The translations under genes were made by a program, and so were the position numbers. From contig CALKVR010001231.1 of the NCBI GenBank assembly GCA_938004815.1, forward strand, positions 1 to 13,212: a stretch of DNA of 13,212 nt, read 5' to 3'. The notes under the pieces are model-generated. The model ran no database searches and had not been told where the DNA came from. It saw nothing but the letters and a program-made list of their open reading frames with translations. Below, in pieces: positions 6,966 through 13,079 of this stretch (positions are counted from its first letter, which is position 1; every line of letters begins with the position of its first letter). This stretch comes from an uncultured Polyangiaceae bacterium (GTDB lineage: Bacteria > Myxococcota_A > Polyangia > Polyangiales > Polyangiaceae).

Positions 6966-8240
6966 ATGCGCCATCGCTTGCTCGCCGCTCTGTTTCTCGT
7001 TGCCTGCGCCGGTGAGGCTTCGTCCGCGGCGACGAGCAGCCGAGCGTCCGGAAACGACGGCACGGACATTGCTGACGTGTCTGCCACCGCTTCGACCTCG
7101 GCACGCCCGCCGCGCGACGGCGAGCCCATCGAGCGGGCGGTGGTTCGCGTCGACCCGGTGACGTTCGAAGAGACGCGGCTGGGCGCCATTCGGGTCGAGA
7201 GCAAGCCGCCCTTTCGCGCCGAGGCCTTGACCAAGGAGGCGAAGCTCGTGGCGCTCGTCGACGAGATGAACGCGCTCGATCACGTCATGTCGGCTGGGCT
7301 CACGACCAGCCCGCCGCAGCGCGTGGAGCGCTCGTCGGACGAGTTCTTTCGGATCATGCAGTACGGCTGGCTCGCGAAGACGCACGCGGTGGAGCTTCGG
7401 TTGCCGAGCGCGGCGGGCGCCCCCCCGAGCCGCTTCGATGTCGTCGTCGAAGAGAGCGGCGAGCCGCTCGTGCTCGGGAGCGTGACGGTCGACGACATGA
7501 GCTACCTCGCGATCGTCGCGGGGCCCACCGAGCACCGCGCGCGTCTCGGCAAGCTGGTGAAAGAGCTCAACGGGCGAACGGGGGAGTCGGTCCGCGTCCC
7601 ACCGCCCTCGGGAAAACGAGGCAGCTACGGCCGCGGGATCGCGCGCGGCACCCCGGGGCACTGGCCGATGTTGCGTGACGAGCTTTATGAGAGCGGCGCG
7701 ATCTTGGTGCCGTCGGGCACGAAGACGCCCGAGGCCGTGCGGATCGAGGGCGCGCGCTCGCAACACGGATCGTGGTGGCTGTCGGTGCAGGTCCCGGGCG
7801 GTCTGACGGTGGTTCCCGCTGCCGACGACACCCTCGTGCAGCTCTCGGGCCCGCCCGGCGGGCCGCTCGGCTTTCGGGTGCTGCGCTACCGCGACGTGAA
7901 GTACGACGCCGCCTCGCTCGAGAAGTACGTCGCGTCGCTCCACGGGTCGCGGGCCGACTACGTCGCCGGCAAGGTGACCGAGGTCGAGATCGCGGGGCGC
8001 AAGCTCCTCGCCCTGCCGTTCCGCACCGGCGACGGCCCGAGCGCCTCGCAGCGCCTCGTCGTGCTCTGGCCCGCCGTCTACCACCTCCGAAAGGCCGATG
8101 AGCAACGCGAGGTCGGCGTCGCCATCGAGCTCACCGCGCGCGGCGACGGCCCCCCCGACGCGAAACGACCGCTCGAGCACGACACGCTCGCGTGGGTGCT
8201 CGCCTCGCTGTTCGTGGACCTCGATCGCTCCGACTATTGA
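6966..8240 (+). CDS. Lipoprotein of unknown family
   Basis: The 424-residue protein has a signal (RHR, hydrophobic 5-12) and lipobox LVAC with Cys14, then a Ser/Thr/Ala linker to about residue 45. The remainder is a mixed alpha/beta globular sequence without cysteines and with no motif I recognise. Visible segments are a charged helix (EAKLVALVDEMNAL), a GSWWLSVQVPGG strand pair, and a C-terminal WPAVYHLRKADEQREVGVAIEL segment. ATG 6966-6968 is preferred over the upstream TTG 6945 because it places the signal peptide at the N-terminus. TACGAG lies 4 nt before it, too close for the leaderless pattern, and ACGAG is a weak SD at best, so expression signals are unclear. It stands alone between the fibro-slime gene (80 nt upstream) and the zinc-ribbon gene (162 nt downstream). 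Function is unknown; codon use confirms it is coding. Confidence 0.8.
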   Translation: MRHRLLAALFLVACAGEASSAATSSRASGNDGTDIADVSATASTSARPPRDGEPIERAVVRVDPVTFEETRLGAIRVESKPPFRAEALTKEAKLVALVDEMNALDHVMSAGLTTSPPQRVERSSDEFFRIMQYGWLAKTHAVELRLPSAAGAPPSRFDVVVEESGEPLVLGSVTVDDMSYLAIVAGPTEHRARLGKLVKELNGRTGESVRVPPPSGKRGSYGRGIARGTPGHWPMLRDELYESGAILVPSGTKTPEAVRIEGARSQHGSWWLSVQVPGGLTVVPAADDTLVQLSGPPGGPLGFRVLRYRDVKYDAASLEKYVASLHGSRADYVAGKVTEVEIAGRKLLALPFRTGDGPSASQRLVVLWPAVYHLRKADEQREVGVAIELTARGDGPPDAKRPLEHDTLAWVLASLFVDLDRSDY

Positions 8241-8389
8241 GCGGCGCAGCGTGCGCACGGGTGTTCTGCCTGGCGGCCCAGCTGTGCCTTGCCCATGCGA
8301 GCGTGAGGGCACCCTCGGTTTCGGTCGACGCACCGGTAATGACGACACTGCCCACCGCGCGCCCGTACTGCGTCGCATCGCGGTCTTGT

Positions 8390-8395
8390 TACACT
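8390..8395 (+). promoter_or_regulatory. Putative extended -10 element TGTTACACT, leaderless-type
   Basis: TACACT ends 7 nt before TTG 8403-8405 and is preceded by TGT, the extended -10 signature. This is the main support for choosing TTG over the in-frame GTG at 8424. Confidence 0.45.
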
Positions 8396-8402
8396 CGACC
8401 GC

Positions 8403-9545
8403 TTGTTAGAGCCCGAGCTCGACGTGTTCGATTGTCCTTCGTGCGGGGCCCACGTTCGCCTCGTCGACGCCGATCGCACACGCTGCGCGGCGTGTGACAC
8501 CCAGGTCGATGTGCCGAAGCCCGTGCGAGAAGCGCGGGGGCTTGCGGGCGATCACGCCGCGCTCGATCGCGAAGCGCAGGCGATTGCAGAGAGAATCGGC
8601 CGCGCCCCGCACCCTGCTCTGCGGGTGCTGACCCTGTTCGAGAGCTCGTGCGCGTTCGTGCTTTTGCTCCCGGTCGTGGCCATCGTAGCCACGGGCGTTT
8701 CGGCGGTGCTCCTCCGATCGTTGGCTCCCCATCTGGGGGTGGCCGCCGCCGACGACCGCTCCACGACGTTCGGCGCCTTCTTCGTCACCGCGCTGTTCTG
8801 GGGCGGTGGGGTCGTGCTCGCCACCTACGCCGGGCGCCGGCTCGCCGGGCTCCGCGAGCTGCAAGCGGGCCTCGCCGCCAAGCCACCCGAGCGGCCCGGC
8901 GGGTCGTCGTCGTGCCGAACCTGCGGCGCGCCTCTCGCGGTCGCGGCGGGGGCGTTGGCGGTTCGATGCCGGCACTGCAGCGCCGAGAACCTGGTCGCGA
9001 TCGAGCCGGGGTGGCTCGCGCGCGCGAAGCACGCCAAACAGAAGCGCGGTGAAAGCGTGGTGGCGGCGGCGCGCGCTTGGGATGCCGAGGTCGCGCGCCT
9101 CCGGCGGAGCGCCAGGGTGCGTGCGCTCGGGGTGCTGCTGGTGGCCGGTCCGATCGTCGCGTTCCTCGGTGCGGTCGTGCTCGGTAGCCCGCCCACCGTG
9201 CGCGAGACTCCCTTTCAGCGCGAGTCGCGCCTCGCCTCATGGTGGACCGCGACTATGCGAAAGCGGACTTCGACGCTTTCAGCCCGCTGGTCTCGCCCGC
9301 TGGCTGTAGCGAGCCCACCAAGCCGCGTGGCTTTCGTTTTCCGCCGGTCGGTTGTGACGCGGACGGCTGCACCGTGCCGTGGTACGTCGCCCTCACCGTC
9401 GGCGCGCGGCTCCGGCTTTCGACGCGGGAGGACGCAGACATCCTCGTGCTGTTCTATCCCGCCGGTGATCCGCCTTTCCCAAAGGCCTCGCGCGGAGAGC
9501 TCTTGGCGAAGGCGAGGCCCAAGCCGGGAGCCGACGTGGAGCTGA
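8403..9545 (+). CDS. Double zinc-ribbon membrane protein, N-terminal part (frame lost near 9239)
   Basis: As read, the frame gives 380 residues, but only about the first 279 look native. Zinc ribbon 1 has Cys11, 14, 28 and 31 (CPSC and CAAC); transmembrane segments lie at about 83-104 and 123-143. Zinc ribbon 2 has Cys171, 174, 189 and 192 (CRTC and CRHC); a charged helix (205-238) and a third membrane segment (240-260) follow. From codon 280 on (base 9240) the frame turns Arg/Ser-rich, while the frame starting at ATG 9239 becomes protein-like. I infer one ancestral gene spanning 8403-9640 whose C-terminal extracytoplasmic domain is now out of frame. No slippery heptamer is visible, so this is either a sequencing error or a real inactivating mutation. 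The ribbons would face the cytoplasm and the tail the outside, a layout suggesting sensing, but that role is inference. Start TTG 8403 is uncertain; GTG 8424 is the alternative. Confidence 0.7.
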   Translation: MLEPELDVFDCPSCGAHVRLVDADRTRCAACDTQVDVPKPVREARGLAGDHAALDREAQAIAERIGRAPHPALRVLTLFESSCAFVLLLPVVAIVATGVSAVLLRSLAPHLGVAAADDRSTTFGAFFVTALFWGGGVVLATYAGRRLAGLRELQAGLAAKPPERPGGSSSCRTCGAPLAVAAGALAVRCRHCSAENLVAIEPGWLARAKHAKQKRGESVVAAARAWDAEVARLRRSARVRALGVLLVAGPIVAFLGAVVLGSPPTVRETPFQRESRLASWWTATMRKRTSTLSARWSRPLAVASPPSRVAFVFRRSVVTRTAAPCRGTSPSPSARGSGFRRGRTQTSSCCSIPPVIRLSQRPRAESSWRRRGPSREPTWS

Positions 9546-9640
9546 TCGCCCCTCGCGACGGCTTCTACCTCGTTCTCTACCACCAGGCCGGTGCGACCTC
9601 CGACCGCCGCCACGACCTCTGTGTCGAGCTCGTGCGCTGA
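9239..9640 (+). CDS. C-terminal extracytoplasmic domain of the zinc-ribbon protein (separated by frameshift)
   Basis: This 133-residue frame begins at ATG 9239 without SD or -10 element, so an independent gene is less likely than a frameshifted continuation of the 8403 gene. GC-rich third positions switch to this frame at 9239. The fragment starts MVDRDYAKADFDAFSPLV, then has a cysteine-containing beta-type region (CDADGCTVPWYVAL at 39-52, EDADILVLFYPAGDPPF near 64-80) and ends in DLCVELVR. I see no transmembrane segment, consistent with a soluble domain following the third membrane helix of the upstream part. The fold resembles a small secreted beta-sandwich, but I cannot name a family. Restoring one base near 9237-9241 would join it to the upstream frame. 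Confidence 0.6.
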   Translation: MVDRDYAKADFDAFSPLVSPAGCSEPTKPRGFRFPPVGCDADGCTVPWYVALTVGARLRLSTREDADILVLFYPAGDPPFPKASRGELLAKARPKPGADVELIAPRDGFYLVLYHQAGATSDRRHDLCVELVR

Positions 9641-9691
9641 CGTGGGCTCGGGGACGCGAGCGTGCTGCCGGCCCTTCGCTGACGCTCTAGC

Positions 9692-9709
9692 GGGGCTCGG
9701 CCAAGCCCC
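9692..9709. terminator. Possible hairpin terminator GGGGCT/AGCCCC
   Basis: Arms 9692-9697 and 9704-9709 form 6 GC-rich pairs around a 6-nt loop. It sits 51 nt after the stop at 9640 and 10 nt before the TACCCT element of the next gene. There is no T-run, so termination is only possible; it may instead be a regulatory inverted repeat over the -35 zone. Confidence 0.3.
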
Positions 9710-9719
9710 ACGCCTCGGC

Positions 9720-9725
9720 TACCCT
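9720..9725 (+). promoter_or_regulatory. Putative -10 element TACCCT, leaderless-type
   Basis: TACCCT ends 6 nt before ATG 9732-9734 and no SD is present. It supports the short start with a clean signal peptide against the longer frame beginning at 9591 inside the preceding gene. Confidence 0.42.
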
Positions 9726-9731
9726 CGACGG

Positions 9732-10856
9732 ATGCGACTCCCTCGCTTCTCTGCGGTGTGGCTCCTCGCGGTCGGCGCGTGGCTCGGCTCCTGCGGTGAC
9801 TCCGACGCAGACAGGAACAAGACCTGCGAGGTCGGTGAGGACGAGCCCGGCATGCCGTGCGACACCGAGGGCCAGACGTGCTCGTACGCAGACGCCTTCT
9901 GCATCTACCGGTCCGAGTGCCGGGGCGGCGTGTGGACCAAAGGCACGCTGACCTGTGCGGAAGGCGGCGGCGGGATGGGAGGCGCGGCGTCTCAGAGCGC
10001 CACCGCGAGCTCCTCCAGCGGCGTCGCGGAGGGCGGCGGGAGCCCTAGCGGCTACTCGCTCCGGTTCTACGGCAACGGCGTCGGCGACATCGATCGCGTG
10101 AAGATCCCCATCGACGCGCCCCCTCCGGACGCGTCCCCCGGCCCGCCCGCCGACGTCGGCGCGGAGGACTTCACGCTGGAGTTCTGGATGTTGTCCCTCC
10201 CCTCGGACAACCTGGCCGGTGCGGTCACGTGCGGCGACAACCTCGCCTGGATCAACGGCAACATCATCTTCGATCGGGATCGCTACAACCAGGACCGCAA
10301 GTTCGGCGTGTCCCTCGCTGGCGGCCACCTCGTCTTCGGCGTGAGCGGCGACGGCACCGGGGACCACACGATCTGCGGCGCCGCCGACGTGACCGACGGC
10401 GCGTGGCACCACGTGGCCGTGCAGCGCCGCCGCGCCGACGGCCGCATGTGGCTCTTCGTCGATGGCGTCCTCGAGCGCGAAGAGGACGGTCCGGACGGTG
10501 ACGTCTCCTACCCGGACGACGGTGTCCCCGGCGACTTCTGCGGCGGGCCGTGCACGAACAGCGACCCGTTCCTGGTGATCGCTGCAGAGAAGCACGACGC
10601 CGGGCCCGCCTATCCGTCCTTCGCGGGGTTCATCGACGAGGTTCGGCTGTCGCGCGCGCTCCGGTACACGGTCGACTTTCCGCGCCCCGTCGCTCCCTTT
10701 TCACCCGACGCAGAGACCGTCGCGCTCTACCACTTCGACGATCCGGGGCTCGTGGCCACGGACTCCTCCGGCGCGCCGGGCGGCCCCAGCCACGGCAGCC
10801 TGGAGGTGGGCGGCAACCCCGAGGGCCCGCAATGGGACCCAATGAACCCGTTCTGA
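9732..10856 (+). CDS. LamG/concanavalin-like domain lipoprotein
   Basis: The 374-residue product has a signal peptide with lipobox LGSC (Cys21). A small module with six cysteines (32, 43, 50, 57, 63, 75) follows, then a Gly/Ser linker (78-107). A LamG-like jelly-roll domain covers about 108-345. Landmarks are FTLEFWM (147-153), WHHVAV (225-230), MWLFVDG (239-245), FIDEVRLSRALRY (300-312) and ALYHFDD (331-337), the standard order for LamG/Laminin_G_3 proteins that bind glycans or protein partners. A pair of cysteines (270, 274) sits in an insert within the domain. It lacks visible catalytic residues of a glycosidase, so binding or adhesion at the outer surface is more likely than hydrolysis. 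The gene is monocistronic and convergent with the minus-strand gene ending at 10924. Confidence 0.88.
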   Translation: MRLPRFSAVWLLAVGAWLGSCGDSDADRNKTCEVGEDEPGMPCDTEGQTCSYADAFCIYRSECRGGVWTKGTLTCAEGGGGMGGAASQSATASSSSGVAEGGGSPSGYSLRFYGNGVGDIDRVKIPIDAPPPDASPGPPADVGAEDFTLEFWMLSLPSDNLAGAVTCGDNLAWINGNIIFDRDRYNQDRKFGVSLAGGHLVFGVSGDGTGDHTICGAADVTDGAWHHVAVQRRRADGRMWLFVDGVLEREEDGPDGDVSYPDDGVPGDFCGGPCTNSDPFLVIAAEKHDAGPAYPSFAGFIDEVRLSRALRYTVDFPRPVAPFSPDAETVALYHFDDPGLVATDSSGAPGGPSHGSLEVGGNPEGPQWDPMNPF

Positions 10857-10878
10857 CCCGCACGACGGCTCTTCAAGC

Positions 10879-10900
10879 GCGACGCGGGAAACGCGTTCGC
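10879..10900. terminator. Possible bidirectional terminator hairpin between convergent genes
   Basis: GCGACGCG (10879-10886) pairs with CGCGTTCGC (10892-10900), giving 8 pairs with one bulged T and a GGAAA loop. It lies in the 67-nt gap between the convergent stops at 10856 and 10924, where a terminator is expected. There is no U-tract on either strand, so a factor-independent role is uncertain. Confidence 0.35.
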
Positions 10901-10923
10901 AGTCGACGATCGTGAGGTGATGT

Positions 10924-11889
10924 CTACTGCTGGTGGCAGATCGAGCACTGGTTGTCGGCGCTCCACGAGGACAGCGCGTCGTTCGTCGCATCCATGTCGG
11001 TGAAGGACGCGACGCGCGCGTCGATCGTGGCGATGCGATCGTCGAGGAGAGCCTGGTAGGGCCAGTCGGCGTAGGTCGCCGACGTCTTGGCCTGCTCGTA
11101 GAAGCCGAGCGCGTCGGCCTTGCGGCCCGCCTTCGCGAAGACGTCGCCCATGAACACCGAGGCGCCCTCGACGTTGTGCCACGCAGCCGCGGTGTTCAGG
11201 CACGCCGGATCGTCGGGGCTACCGCTGGCGCAGTAGTCGGTGTTCGCCTCGACGGCGGCGAGCGCCATCTGAAAGTCCGGATCGGTCGCCGGCAGATCGG
11301 CGTAGACGAGCAGCTTCGAGAACAAGACGAAGGACGGGTAATGGTCGATGCCCTGCTGGAGGACGGCGAGGCCCTCGGCCACGGTCGCCTCGTCGCCGAG
11401 CGCGCGCCCGGTGTTGACCAGAATGGGGCCGAGCCACGCCGGGATGCGGTGGTCGGTCGGGCACAGCGCGTACGCTGCCTCGAGCGCGTCACGCGACTTG
11501 GTCGCCGATGCCGCGGTAACGGCGAGGTCGCCCGCCTCTTCCGGCAGCGGCTCGGCGATTCGCCACAGGTAGCCGAGCCCGACGAGCAGGGCGAGCTGCT
11601 CCTCATTCGGGTGCTCTGCGCGCGCCGCCTCGAGCGCGGTGATCGCCGCGAGACGGTCCGCCGCATGGCCGCCTGAGAGCGCCGCGTAGAAGGCTTGCGT
11701 CGCCGGGTGGCTGCGCGACAGATCGGTGTAGCAGAGCGCGACCCCCGCCGGCCGCGCGTCACCGGGCGGCGCCCCGCCTTGGCCACCGACCCCGCCCGCG
11801 CCGCCATCACCGCTCGCGTCGCCGTCGTCGCAGGCCGCGGCGGCGAGCAGGGTCACGAGACCGACGAGAACACCGAAGGCGCGGCGCAT
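10924..11889 (-). CDS. Helical-repeat (TPR-like) lipoprotein with C-terminal CxxCH motif
   Basis: The 321-residue product has a signal with lipobox AAAC (Cys20, Asp at +2) and a Gly/Asp linker (21-48). A helical region (55-300) follows with TPR-like spacing; the clearest unit is AWHNVEGASVFMGDVFAKAG (236-255) followed by ADALGFYEQAK (258-268). Another appears around 130-180. The last nine residues contain CSICH (315-319), a classical covalent haem-attachment motif placed two residues from the end. Whether haem is attached is unknown: no cytochrome fold follows, so His319 and a ligand from elsewhere, or a partner protein, would be needed. Extra cysteines at 53, 143, 220 and 230 may form disulfides. 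Asp at +2 would signal inner-membrane retention in E. coli, but the rule in myxobacteria may differ. It is divergent from the zinc-ribbon gene at 11969, with TATAAG 8 nt before its ATG. Confidence 0.85.
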   Translation of the reverse strand: MRRAFGVLVGLVTLLAAAACDDGDASGDGGAGGVGGQGGAPPGDARPAGVALCYTDLSRSHPATQAFYAALSGGHAADRLAAITALEAARAEHPNEEQLALLVGLGYLWRIAEPLPEEAGDLAVTAASATKSRDALEAAYALCPTDHRIPAWLGPILVNTGRALGDEATVAEGLAVLQQGIDHYPSFVLFSKLLVYADLPATDPDFQMALAAVEANTDYCASGSPDDPACLNTAAAWHNVEGASVFMGDVFAKAGRKADALGFYEQAKTSATYADWPYQALLDDRIATIDARVASFTDMDATNDALSSWSADNQCSICHQQ

Positions 11890-11897
11890 GCGGACCG

Positions 11898-11903
11898 CTT
11901 ATA
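11898..11903 (-). promoter_or_regulatory. Putative -10 element TATAAG, leaderless-type
   Basis: TATAAG on the minus strand, the closest match to consensus TATAAT in the window, ends 8 nt before ATG 11887-11889. No SD sequence lies between. It would drive the TPR-like lipoprotein gene. Confidence 0.5.
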
Positions 11904-11954
11904 GCTCAACTGCTCACGGCCCAGCGCACCGTCGTCGGCTCGCTCGGGTTGCGG

Positions 11955-11960
11955 TAGGCT
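11955..11960 (+). promoter_or_regulatory. Putative -10 element TAGGCT, leaderless-type
   Basis: TAGGCT ends 8 nt before ATG 11969-11971. The spacer is pyrimidine-rich (CCCCTCCA), the opposite of an SD sequence. The element shares the 79-bp gap with the oppositely directed TATAAG. Confidence 0.45.
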
Positions 11961-11968
11961 CCCCTCCA

Positions 11969-12280
11969 ATGGAGCAGAACCCCTACGCACCGCCCACCCG
12001 CGATGGCGCCTCTGCCCACGTCGGGCTGACATCGCCGAGAGAGGCTGCGCTCGCAGGTCAGTGCCCCCATTGCGGCAGCAGCATCGTGAACAAGCCGGGC
12101 TTCACCTGGTGGGGCGGCGCGCTCGGCCCCCGGATGCTCAAGCACCGGGTGTGCGGCTCGTGCAAGTTCGGCTTCAACGCCGAAACGGGCGAGAGCAACC
12201 GGAACAAGATCATCGTCTACGTCGTCGTCGTGAACGCGATCGTGCTCGCGCTCTTCGCCATGTTCTGGTCGAGCCGCTGA
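11969..12280 (+). CDS. Small zinc-ribbon protein with C-terminal membrane anchor
   Basis: The 103-residue protein begins with NPYAPPT (4-10), a motif that recurs at the N-terminus of small bacterial membrane proteins. A zinc-ribbon pair follows, CPHC at 32-35 and CGSC at 62-65, and a single hydrophobic helix at 81-100 ends in a short WSSR tail. The 26 residues between the cysteine pairs include FTWWGGALGPRMLKHRV. The ribbon would sit in the cytoplasm, anchored at the inner membrane by its C-terminus. The start is fixed by the TAGGCT element 8 nt upstream and by the NPYAPP motif; a longer frame from 11888 would overlap the divergent gene. Function is unknown. It resembles in plan, but not in detail, the larger double-ribbon protein at 8403. 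Confidence 0.8.
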   Translation: MEQNPYAPPTRDGASAHVGLTSPREAALAGQCPHCGSSIVNKPGFTWWGGALGPRMLKHRVCGSCKFGFNAETGESNRNKIIVYVVVVNAIVLALFAMFWSSR

Positions 12281-12337
12281 GCCGCGGCGAGCCGCGTGGG
12301 CACCCGCTACTCGCGCATGACGGGCCCGGAAGTGGTG

Positions 12338-12343
12338 TAAGAG
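12338..12343 (+). promoter_or_regulatory. Weak candidate -10 element TAAGAG, or a purine-rich SD
   Basis: TAAGAG ends 6 nt before ATG 12350-12352, at the spacing seen elsewhere but lacking the last T. AAGAGA in the same place could equally serve as a Shine-Dalgarno site, so the call is ambiguous. Confidence 0.25.
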
Positions 12344-12349
12344 ATCCGC

Positions 12350-12847
12350 ATGAGCAAGCTCCATCTCCGTCGCCTCTTCGCGTTCGTCGTCGCCGGTGCC
12401 GCGGCCGCCTGCACCGGGGCGAGCTCGCCGCCGGGGGACAGCGTGGGGGCCGGGCCGAGCGACAAGCCGATCGGGAGCGACTGCGACCAGGCCGCGTGCG
12501 GCCCCGCGCCCGGCATGCCCGCGCAGCAGTGTCCCGACGGCAGCGTCGGCGGCAACACCGGACGGTGCATCGTGCAGCCCGGCGGACAATGCGGCTGGGA
12601 GATCCGCGACTGCCCCGCGCCGAGCGATGGCGACAGCGGCGCGTGCATCCGCACCGGCTGCAGCGGCACCGTGTGCGCCGAGGCCGGCAAAGAAGTGATC
12701 ACCACCTGCGAGTTCAGGCCCGAGTACGCCTGCTACGCCGACGCCAAGTGCGAGAAGCAATCGAACGGCGCATGCGGCTTCACCCAGACCCCCGAGCTCA
12801 CCGCGTGTTTGGCCAACCCACCGAAGGACGGCGCGCCGGCGAATTGA
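12350..12847 (+). CDS. Eight-cysteine-cluster lipoprotein
   Basis: The 165-residue product has a basic, hydrophobic signal (MSKLHLRRLF) and lipobox AAAC with Cys21, then a Gly/Pro/Ser linker (23-43). Two cysteine modules follow. The first (45-88) has six cysteines (45, 50, 61, 73, 81, 88) with PGMPAQQCPDGSVGGNTGRC and CGWEIRDCP, a form I associate with myxobacterial secreted proteins. The second (99-153) has exactly eight cysteines (99, 104, 109, 120, 128, 134, 142, 153), with GCSGTVCAE, TTCEFRPEYACY and CGFTQTPELTACL, matching proteins named eight-cysteine-cluster domain-containing. All 14 could form disulfides after export. The molecular role of the cluster is not known. It is the last confident gene in the window. 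Confidence 0.87.
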   Translation: MSKLHLRRLFAFVVAGAAAACTGASSPPGDSVGAGPSDKPIGSDCDQAACGPAPGMPAQQCPDGSVGGNTGRCIVQPGGQCGWEIRDCPAPSDGDSGACIRTGCSGTVCAEAGKEVITTCEFRPEYACYADAKCEKQSNGACGFTQTPELTACLANPPKDGAPAN

Positions 12848-12910
12848 GCGCGGGCGGGCCTGCCGAGCCAATCACCGCCAGTGGCAGTTGATCGCCTGGC
12901 ATCGCGCCCC

Positions 12911-12931
12911 AACGGCCCTCGAGCGGCCGTT
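12911..12931. terminator. Possible terminator hairpin AACGGCC/GGCCGTT
   Basis: Arms 12911-12917 and 12925-12931 form 7 perfect pairs around a 7-nt loop (CTCGAGC), 63 nt after the stop of the eight-cysteine gene. No T-run follows. A second CGGCCG hairpin lies at 12963-12979. Confidence 0.35.
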
Positions 12932-13034
12932 CGCCGACGACGGGTGGGTCAACGACGCCGAGCGGCCGCGTCACGGCCGTTGGAGGTCGATGCCCGTAGA
13001 TGTCAACCCGAACGCACGCCTACCGCGAACGGAC

Positions 13035-13079
13035 CGGACACAACGCCCACCTGCTCAGGAGGAGTGGTCGCTGTGTCCG
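13035..13079. repeat. 45-nt imperfect inverted repeat
   Basis: CGGACACA (13035-13042) pairs with TGTGTCCG (13072-13079). After one mismatch come 2 more pairs, then another mismatch and 4 further pairs (CCAC 13047-13050 with GTGG 13064-13067), leaving a 13-nt loop. In total 14 Watson-Crick pairs with two mismatches. CGGACCGG at 13030-13037 can alternatively pair with CCGGTCCG at 13101-13108, so two mutually exclusive structures are possible. Confidence 0.6.

Noticed and set aside
6798..8378. 526-codon open frame on the minus strand
   Set aside because: Mirror frame of the 6966-8240 lipoprotein; no signal, domain or start context.
9237..9241. Programmed -1 ribosomal frameshift in the zinc-ribbon gene
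   Set aside because: No X-XXY-YYZ slippery site, no SD-like stimulator and no obvious pseudoknot near the junction; mutation or sequencing error is simpler.
9687..10595. 302-codon open frame on the minus strand
   Set aside because: Antisense to the LamG lipoprotein, whose domain motifs are clear.
12283..12296. CGCGG-CGAG-CCGCG hairpin right after the stop at 12280
   Set aside because: Only 5 pairs and no T-run; such GC hairpins are expected by chance at this composition.
11906..12871. 321-codon open frame on the minus strand
   Set aside because: Antisense to the zinc-ribbon and eight-cysteine genes; Arg/Ala/Gly-rich product.
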